Source: Acanthamoeba lenticulata
Taxonomy: Eukaryota; Discosea; Longamoebia; Acanthamoebidae
DNA: 15,480 nt
Assembly: GCA_002179805.1 (NCBI GenBank)
Contig: NAVB01001968.1
Span: 1 to 15,480 of the forward strand
Reading direction: 5' to 3'
Each line of letters opens with the position of its first letter. Position 1 is the stretch's first letter. The notes below the pieces were generated by a model, which saw only the letters and a list, made by a program, of their open reading frames with translations, had not been told where the DNA came from and made no database searches. A program made the translations under genes and the position numbers. Shown piece after piece: positions 1 to 6,682 of this stretch.

Positions 1-2635
1 CGCCAGCACATACGTGTACTTGAGCGTGCGCCGGCACTGCGTTGGTGATCCCAAACTTAAGTTGAAAGCGGGCAGAGGGAAGGGGTAAGGGGGAGGAGGG
101 GAGGAGGAATGTCAACCTCGATGAGCTGCTCGGTGGCGTTGAAGATGTAGTTCACGTCGGTGCTTCTGTCCGTATCGAACTCCTGCTCGCGAAGGTCCAT
201 CATCTTATCGACGGCCTTCTGGCGCAGCTCGTTCTCGAATTTCTGTGACACGAACACACACCAGAAGCACACATTGTCGAGGTTACACACCAGTCCATAA
301 AAGGGAGAAGGTCTGAGTGCTGAGAGGCCAGGCACCTGCGAGTCCATGTGCGCCTTGTAGCGGTGGTAATAATGCAAGTAACGCTCGAGCGTCTTGCGCG
401 CCGTGTTGGAATTCTGCAAAAGGAGTGCCCCCCCAATGCCTCGTCAGCATGGCAGGCAGAAAGGAGGACGGGGACAAGCAAAACCAAACCTCCTCCTTCT
501 GCTCGTTTTCGACGTAGCGATTGCAGGACGTGTGGCTCGCCCAGGGCCCCATGCAGATCCAACTGCGGTTTCAAGAACACGCCATGGCCGGCGGAAGCGT
601 TGTGTCAGGAATCAAATCAACGTCGATTGACGCGAGGCGTCGTGGGGGAAACCAACGCACCAGAATTCAAAGCCGCAGCTGGTGTTCCTGCAGGTCATGT
701 GGTTGCATCTGCACGAGGTCGACATACGCCACACACGGAATGAGGCGTGACGTACCACAAAAAGCGCAGTTTGGGGGGGGGGGTAGGGTCCACTGAACGC
801 GTACCCTCCATTCTTCTCGATGGCAGTGTGGCACTTGGGGCAGTCCTTGGTGTTGGCGTTCAGCCAGTTGGCCGTCTCGCTGTCATCCTTGCACTTTTGC
901 TCCCATTTCTTCATCTGCACACACGGCCAATCAACATTGTTAAAACAAGCCAAAATCAACACCCTCTGCACTGTCATCTTAGAAAGGAAGAAGGTCGCAT
1001 ACCTCATCGCATCTCGCCGGGGCGTGCGCTTCTCCGTGGCACACAAAGCAGAAACGGAAGCCACAGTTGCACGGCACCCGCAACTCTGCGCAATTGACAC
1101 CAAATAAAAACCGCATTTAGGCCTCGCCTGAGGAGAGAGAGAGATGCTTTGGGGGGGGGGGGAGTAAACGCTCTTCGCCAACCTGTGGTGAGTTCACAGC
1201 GCACGGCGTGTGTGCAGCCAGGGGCAGGACACCACTGCATGTTGGGATTCTGATCGACGAAGCCCTTCGTGATGAAGTCGGTGTACTTTTTGTAGGCCGG
1301 CGCCCTGTTGTGTTGCTCATGAATGAATAGGATACCGTTGCAAACCACTGCGGGCTGGGACGAAGAAGAGAGAGAGAGAGAGAGAGGCGTACGAGACGAC
1401 ACGCTTAATGAGGCTGGAATCCACCACTTTGTTGCACTTGTGCATCATGCACGGAATGCCCAGGGCCTCACCCTCCTTGATTTTAAGCTCTAGATAGCCT
1501 GCGCCCACAAGCAGATCCCCCCCCCTCTCCGATCAGTAGCCGCATACAGGACACGAGGACGGCTACACGCGCTACACATCACACACACCTTGCCAGCACG
1601 TGTTGCAGAAAGCATGGCCACAGCGAGACATGCTGGCGTTCTCGGGCTCCAAGTCATCGCCGCAGATGAGGCAGTCCCCTTCGATCGGGTCGTCCGAGTG
1701 CTCATCCAACACAACACCCTGCAAGTGGACCAGCACCCCACCGACACAAGAAGCGTCGCCATTGGCTTCGTCGGGATTGTGGCCCACGCGGGACGTACTG
1801 CATCGGTAATATGGAGAGGTGGGACGCACGGCCGCGGTCGTCACTTTTTCGGGGTCCTCAAAGTAGCGCTCGGTGAGCCTCTCGGCATCCCACCTGGCCA
1901 AGCGTGGTTAGCAAATGATGAAACAACTTCCTTTTCAACAAGTGCCAACTTCATCAAGTGTCTGCCTCCACCCCAAGACAGCTCAAAGGGGGGAAGGGAG
2001 GGGGATTCAAGTACTTAAAGTGTCGCAGAAGGGCCGCTGAATCAGAAAAGCCAAACCCGGTGAGGGACATGATCTTGCGGATCTCCGTGGCCGCAGCTTC
2101 CGCTGTGCGACACGTCGAGAAACACACAAGTCGGCTAAGAGTCTTTTTTGAAACACAACATCATCACACGAGTTGAGGATGATTGATCGCAATGAGTTAC
2201 CCAGCTCACGCTCGCTGTAGCACTTGACCTTTGTGGCCTCTCGTTCAGGGATGCCCAAGGCGGCGCCATCTGACCGGGCCAATGAGTCGCTTGAGTACAT
2301 ACAGTGGATGGAGTGATAGACAGTCTTGGGGCGGGCCTTACCGGTGAAGTCGAGGTCATCGTCGTAGTCATCGGCGTCCACGCCGTCCACGGACTGCCTG
2401 AGGCTTCGTTTGAGTATCTTGCTCTCGTGCTCCGTCGCTGTCGCTGCGGTGCCCGAGTCGTCGTAGTCGGTAGTGATCTCGCACGGGTCAAACTCGAGCG
2501 GTTCGGGTTGTGGCGCAGGCGCTGGTTTGGGAGCAGACCTGCGCCAGGCGTGGGTGAGGCTGAGGTTCTCAACTTTCTTCTCTTTTTACATGAGGGAAGT
2601 TCGAACTTGGGAGGCTCTGCTTGCGGGGGCAACAT
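1..2635 (-). CDS. Ariadne-family RING-IBR-RING E3 ubiquitin ligase (partial, 3' end off the left edge)
   Basis: RBR ligases take ubiquitin from an E2 onto a RING2 cysteine and pass it to substrate. Exons in order: 2635-2607, 2538-2342, 2269-2201, 2102-2015, 1893-1830, 1718-1589, 1498-1393, 1304-1183, 1085-1003, 914-805, 708-661, 562-490, 413-336, 242-117, 36-1; 453 codons visible. The order matches ARIH1: acidic N-terminus, UBA-like region ([18 protein letters not shown]), RING1 (CLICGDD...[10 protein letters not shown]), IBR ([23 protein letters not shown]), RING2 ([19 protein letters not shown], catalytic Cys in GGCNHM, about residue 334), then the helical Ariadne domain ([15 protein letters not shown]), which is cut off. 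The Ariadne domain is known to autoinhibit RING2 in this family. The 5' end is uncertain: the ATG at 2635 ([10 protein letters not shown]) needs a weak gttcga donor. Family assignment is certain; the first exon and the 1719-1829 intron are less so. Confidence 0.93.
773..783. repeat. Poly-G run (11 G) in an Ariadne intron
   Basis: Eleven consecutive G on the plus strand (C in the gene's sense) inside the intron 804-709. Confidence 0.85.
1151..1162. repeat. Poly-G run (12 G) in an Ariadne intron
   Basis: Twelve consecutive G on the plus strand (C in the gene's sense), inside the intron 1182-1086 near its 5' end. Confidence 0.85.
1367..1386. repeat. (AG)10 microsatellite in an Ariadne intron
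   Basis: Ten AG units on the plus strand; in gene sense a (CT)n run six bases after the donor of intron 1392-1305. A shorter, related gagagagaga stretch lies at about 1131-1142 in the next intron. Confidence 0.85.
1517..1525. repeat. Poly-C run (9 C) in an Ariadne intron
   Basis: Nine consecutive C on the plus strand (G in gene sense), close to the acceptor of the intron 1588-1499. Confidence 0.85.
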
Positions 2636-2952
2636 GTCGCCCAGCGACCCGCTCAAGATCAACTCTACATGCGCGAGTGAACATAGCCAGGTTGAACGTG
2701 AGCAGAGTAATCTTTAAAGAAGTGGGAGACCTCCAGTACCTAAAGCCGTGTCCACCGAGGAACTGCCACAAATGAGCAAGGCTTGATGCGCAATGGGAGC
2801 GTCAAAGCCCATACTAACAAGGGTGGCCAACATCAAGTCATCAACCGCGTCCATCTTGGCGTTGAATTTTAATCAAAAATACAACTTTCGTTTCAGCGCA
2901 AAAGGGCACTTTTCTGCGAATATTTTCCAAATAAATCTTATTTTCTTGTTCT
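2636..2952. other. Intergenic region between two minus-strand genes
   Basis: About 317 bp separate the stop codon of the SAP protein gene from the modelled start of the Ariadne gene. The part nearest the SAP gene (about 2860-2952) is AT-rich and holds a minus-strand ATTAAA (plus 2868-2873), a possible variant polyadenylation signal about 80 nt after the stop. The remainder would carry the promoter and 5' UTR of the Ariadne gene. A 61-codon open frame on the minus strand (2771-2586) has no recognisable content and I do not call it a gene. Confidence 0.5.
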
Positions 2953-3513
2953 TCACGGGAGGATGGCGCTGGCGAGGCGGAGCACAAGTTCGGTCTTCGT
3001 GCCTCCCTTGCGTAGGCCCCGTGCGCACAGCTCTTCCTGTAGCTCGGAGCACGACAGGTTCAACAGGCGTCGAGCATACTCCTCCCGCTCGTGAGGCGTG
3101 TGTCGCTTGGTGTAGGCTTCATCGTCGGTGTCCTCGTCCTCATCACTATCATCTTCATCGCCATCTACGTACGTGAGGTACTCATCGGGCAGCAGCCGCC
3201 ACGATGGAGTGTACACGTCACGGCTGAGTGGGGCCCGTTGTGACGTGTCCTCGTGCAGGCTCACCACCCCTGGCACCATCTCCGCAACTTCAACACATCC
3301 TATCTGCGTCGCTGTGTGGCTCAAGGGCAGCTCCCGGGGTTGCGCCACTACGTCAATGGCTGAGGCCAGCGCCCCGGTGGGCTGCGCCGAAGAGGGAAGG
3401 CTTTGGTCCCCCTCATCGGGCACGTGCATTAACGCCAACCGTCGGCGGAGGTATTCTTCATCAGTAATGAACCCGCACCGATAGACATCGTCGAGGCGCA
3501 CCAGCTCGTCCAT
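2953..3513 (-). CDS. SHOCT-like / SAP-domain protein, single exon
   Basis: This is a 186-residue intronless protein. Residues about 3-30 (LVRLDDVYRCGFITDEEYL) have the pattern of SHOCT, a short helical oligomerisation motif with a turn followed by I-T-x-E-E-[FY]. The last 40 residues match a SAP motif (LLNLSCSELQEELCARGL, then KGGTKTELVLRLA), a helix-extended-helix fold that binds AT-rich DNA in scaffold-attachment and nuclear proteins. Between them is a low-complexity linker with a strongly acidic run of Asp/Glu at about residues 117-131. There is no signal peptide or membrane segment. It is divergent from the SMYD gene over 90 bp. The SAP motif suggests a chromatin or nuclear-RNA role; that is inference. 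The SHOCT call rests on a short stretch and is weaker than the SAP call. Confidence 0.85.
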   Translation of the reverse strand: MDELVRLDDVYRCGFITDEEYLRRRLALMHVPDEGDQSLPSSAQPTGALASAIDVVAQPRELPLSHTATQIGCVEVAEMVPGVVSLHEDTSQRAPLSRDVYTPSWRLLPDEYLTYVDGDEDDSDEDEDTDDEAYTKRHTPHEREEYARRLLNLSCSELQEELCARGLRKGGTKTELVLRLASAILP

Positions 3514-3603
3514 GTTCCAGTTTGTTTGGCGAATGTGAAGTGCAAAAAAATAAAATAAAAAATTATTAATTCTTAATTAACAAACCGAGAAAAGAAACTA
3601 AGA
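3514..3603. promoter_or_regulatory. Bidirectional AT-rich promoter between SAP and SMYD genes
   Basis: Only 90 bp separate the two divergent start codons, so both core promoters and 5' UTRs must lie here or inside the genes. The centre (about 3545-3583) is almost pure A/T, with TATA-like runs on both strands (aaataaaataaaaaatta and its complement side ttaattaagaattaat). This contrasts sharply with the GC-rich coding DNA on either side. Promoter role is inferred from geometry and composition. Confidence 0.6.
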
Positions 3604-5087
3604 ATGACGACAAAGAAAAGTTGCATGGAGGCGAAACCGGTGCACGACCTGTCGGTCAGTGGGCCTTCACATGCAGAAGAAGCTCAAAAGAAGAAGAAAA
3701 GAACGCGACGGCGCAGGAAGCACTCAACCAGCAGGCAGTACGGTGAGGAAGAGCCAGACGACGAGCCGACGGCGCAACCCACCGCGACCGAGCACAGCAA
3801 TGCACTGCTGCAGAGCGCTGGCTGGCCTGTTGAGGTGCGATACGAGCGAAGTCGAGGCCGCTACGCCGTGACCAAGCGAGCGATTGCTGCTGGCGAGGTC
3901 GTGCTGAGCGAGCGCGCCTTTGCGTCAGCTGCCTCGGCGCCGCACCACGAGTCCACCTGCCATGCCTGCTTCCACTACTCGGCCGCAGCGCAGCTCCCAC
4001 ACACATGTCCTCGATGTCGGCAGGTCTCCTTCTGCGCGTCCTGTGCTCACTTGAGCGAGGCAACGCATCCCAAGCCTGAGTGCGAGGCTCTCCACCGACT
4101 TCACACTGCCTGCAAGCTCAAGGGCTTCTCGGTGGACGAAGTGGCTGAGGCTAGGCTCTTGATCCGCATCCTCGTGTTGAGATGGATGGAAATGCAGCCG
4201 GGCTCGACCAAGGAGGACGAGGGATCATCACTTGCCGAATCGCCCGTAGGGACGCGAGTGGCAAACTTCCTGGAGCTCATGTCCAACGTCCAGCACTTGG
4301 GCTCGGCTGCCATCAACCGCTTCCGCCAACGGGCCTTCCTGGTGATGGACGCTTTTTCGGGCGCACGTACGCTGAGTCTTCGTCCTCTGATCTGTCTCGC
4401 CTTTGATCTTTGCCTCACCCTGGGGCAATGGATCAGGGGACGTGCGTGCTGTGTTGGAGGGGCTGGATGTCGACGAGATCGTCGAGTACATCGGCCGCGT
4501 CGAAAGCAACGTGTTTGCTCGGTGCGCACGGCCCTCATTGCTCCAGCTGTTTTGTCCGTTCAAATCAGCCAGAGGTTCACCTGTTAGGTTTTGGGGTGAT
4601 CGCCTCCAGGTACCAGGCCGCGAAGCGCAAGACGCTCAACTACGGCTCGGCGCAGTACAATGTTGCGGCGCTTTTGAACCACAGCTGCGTCCCCTCGGTG
4701 GCGCGCCAGTTCGACGGCCAGTTCGTCCGGCTTCGCGCACTGCGGCCGCTCGAGGCCGGCGAGGAAGTGAACATCACCTACGTTCCCCTGCGGGGCGACG
4801 GGCCCGAGAGACGGGACGCCCTGCAGCAGCACTACCACTTTATCTGCCGCTGCGACCGATGCGAGGCCGCGGGGCCCGAGGTGGAGCGCTACATGGCCGA
4901 GTGCCTGCTGTGCCCCAACGACAAACGTGAGTGCGACGGGCTGATGGTGTGCCTCCCCGAGGATCACGACACCGCAGGCACGACTTGCGCGCAGCGCTGC
5001 CAGTTGTGCGGCTTCACGCGAGACATCGAGGTCGAGCGCCTGACGCCGGCGTGTGTCTCGGCCCTGGGGAGCAGGAACCCCTGCTGA
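3604..5087 (+). CDS. SET and MYND domain (SMYD-type) protein lysine methyltransferase
   Basis: SMYD proteins use S-adenosylmethionine to methylate lysines of histones or other proteins. Exons 3604-4366, 4437-4510 and 4575-5087 give 449 residues. An Arg/Lys cluster at residues 29-39 could be a nuclear localisation signal. The split SET domain begins near residue 84 (GRYAVTKRAIAAGEVVL). A MYND zinc finger follows: C119, C122, C135, C138, C144, C147, H155, C160. The SET core has LLNHSCVPS (N314-S320), where SMYD proteins usually have NHSCxPN, and the C-terminal tyrosine region EEVNITYVPL (Y348). Post-SET is C370-x-C-x2-C. A final cysteine-rich stretch (CLLCPND, CQLCGF) precedes the stop. The long TPR-like C-terminus of animal SMYD1-3 is absent. 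The second intron's acceptor is uncertain: 4575 and 4569 both keep frame. Confidence 0.88.
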
Positions 5088-5104
5088 CGTTGGAAAAAGT
5101 GTGT

Positions 5105-5110
5105 TTTATT
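5105..5110 (-). terminator. AATAAA polyadenylation signal overlapping the EXOSC6 stop codon
   Basis: On the minus strand the last codons read GCC GAA TAA AAC, so AATAAA shares its bases with the TAA stop. Taken as a real signal, the 3' UTR of this gene would be only about 15-30 nt and would end around the stop codon of the convergent SMYD gene. The motif is seen directly; its use is inference. Confidence 0.55.
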
Positions 5111-6246
5111 CGGCCATTGTTCGCTTTTGCTTCTCCTCCAGGGCGAGCTTCTGCGCGGCTGTCTCAAGCAGGTTTTGGCGCATGAGCTGGTAGATCTTGG
5201 AGCACCCATCGAGACACAGCTCGATTGCTTCGGGCGCCTTGGTGTGTTCCATCTCGCCCGTCTGCAGCATCTGGGTGATCTCGTTGGCTGACGGCATGAT
5301 GGCCACCATGAGGTTGGCCTGCTCGTACTTTTCCTCGTTAGCACACGGGTCGAGCACAATGTGTGAGTCCACCACGCCCTGATGATGATGATGATGAAAC
5401 GCCACGGTGATGATGATGAGTGAGCAGAGCACGAGGTGAAAGAAAGCGGATGAGAGAGGCGAGAAAGAGAAAGAAACAGGCGTACAACGGAGCAACTGGC
5501 CACGAGGTCATACATCTCGATGCCGGCATCGGCCAGCGCGAGCGAGGCCACCGTGATCGCGGCGCCAATCGAGCCGCCACCCTCTTCTAGTACCAGCACA
5601 AACACGTCGAGCTCGGACTTGGGGAAGGTTTCCAGTCGGAGTGACACCTCGAGGGCTTGCACCATGAGCATGCTCAGCTCCTTCTCCTCTTTGTCCTGAT
5701 GAAGAAAAGAGAAGGCATCAAAACCTGGCCAGCTCACGGCCCAGGCAAATGCTTGAGCGGGTGTTTCGCGTACGGCCACGTATTTGCGCCGCTCGCCATC
5801 CTCGGCAAACGTGGTGAGCTTGTAGAAGCAGTTGAGCTTGCCCTTCTCACTGAACACCGTCTTGGGCGTTTGCCGCGGGCCATACCTGTGGAGGACGTTT
5901 CCCCTGAGTGACAATCACACAAAAATAATTTGACTCCAATGATAAAACGTACACGCCACAGATCACTTTGGTCTGGTTCATCTCGATGTAGGCCGAGCCA
6001 GCAGCCTGGCTGATGACGCCCGTCTTGAGAACTGCAACAGAATTGCGTCAGTGATGTGAAGCTGAGCGGTGAGGCAGGGCGGATGCGGGTACAAATCGGA
6101 CGAAATTCATCGAGAGAGCGGCCATCAATTCGCATGCCATCGCGGATAAAAGATTCAGGGCGGGTTGAGGCCGGTTCGGATTGAGGAACAAAAGTTTCCA
6201 CGGGAGGAACAAATCGGAACTGCCCTTGCTTCTGCTTGGCCTCCAT
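5106..6246 (-). CDS. EXOSC6: Exosome complex component MTR3/EXOSC6 (RNase PH-like ring subunit)
   Basis: This subunit belongs to the six-member RNase PH-like ring of the RNA exosome, which threads RNA to the catalytic RRP44/RRP6 nucleases in nucleus and cytoplasm. Exons: 6246-6093, 6031-5953, 5885-5774, 5695-5486, 5378-5106. They give 275 residues, close to human EXOSC6 (272). Diagnostic stretches are IRDGMRIDGRSLDEFRPI, VISQAAGSAYIEMNQTKVI followed by GVYGPRQ, GGGSIGAAITVASLALADAG and IEMYDLV; the last two are very near the human sequence (ALADAGVEMYDLV). The basic phosphate-binding residues of active bacterial RNase PH are not evident, in line with a structural role. All intron phases agree. 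It is divergent from the subtilase and convergent with the SMYD gene. RRP41/EXOSC4 is the main alternative, but the C-terminal half fits MTR3 better. Confidence 0.9.
5381..5396. repeat. (GAT)5 repeat at an EXOSC6 splice acceptor
   Basis: On the gene's sense strand this is (ATC)n running directly into the acceptor CAG of exon 5378-5106, in the place of a polypyrimidine tract. Confidence 0.8.
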
Positions 6247-6682
6247 CTCTTGAATTTATTATTGAATTTAATATGTCTTTGTAAAAGTCAAAAAGAAAAA
6301 AAAAAGAAAAAAAGCGAGAGCGCCTGCATGCCTGGGACGGGAGGGCGGAGGCGGCCGGTGGCTTCCCGTTGGTGCCGGGGCCTTGACAACGTCAATGTCT
6401 TTCCAATCAATGATTGATCATAGCGCGGCAACTGACGACCTTCGTAGCCAGGTTAAACAAGTAAACTCTTTTTTGAGTCCTTCGTAGGATGTATTCATCA
6501 CGCACGTGCCAACCATTTTTTGTGTAACTAACTTCGGCCAAAATGAAGAACAAATGAAAGACAAAGAAGGATAGCTCAAGCTCCGAAGACCAGGTACAAA
6601 AACCGCTTCGCAGCGGCCAGCCTTTTGCACCACACCCCACAGGCCAGCCAACTCAACACACACGTGTGCGGGTGGACACAAC
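6247..6682. promoter_or_regulatory. Divergent promoter region between EXOSC6 and the subtilase gene
   Basis: 436 bp lie between the two start codons. On the EXOSC6 side, directly next to its ATG, there is an AT-rich block with a 9-bp direct repeat (ttgaattta at 6250-6258 and 6262-6270, spaced 12 bp) and an A-rich run (6289-6313). A 13-bp odd-centred palindrome, atcaat-g-attgat, sits at 6406-6418. The subtilase-proximal part carries no clear TATA element. Open frames on the minus strand here show no recognisable protein content. Confidence 0.5.

Noticed and set aside
2586..2771. 61-codon minus-strand frame upstream of the Ariadne gene as an N-terminal exon
   Set aside because: It would join in frame through the gtaaaa donor, but the residues resemble no Ariadne N-terminus and span AT-richer intergenic DNA. 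A short start at 2635 or a split start is simpler.
5145..5300. Possible further SMYD exon on the plus strand (acceptor-like ctcctccag followed by an open frame)
   Set aside because: The sequence is the complement of EXOSC6 coding sequence, which explains the open frame, and the predicted residues show no SMYD C-terminal similarity.
4964..5914. 316-codon minus-strand open frame as one exon
   Set aside because: It joins true EXOSC6 coding in exon 5885-5774 to read-through of introns and wrong frames. The spliced five-exon model matches the family end to end.
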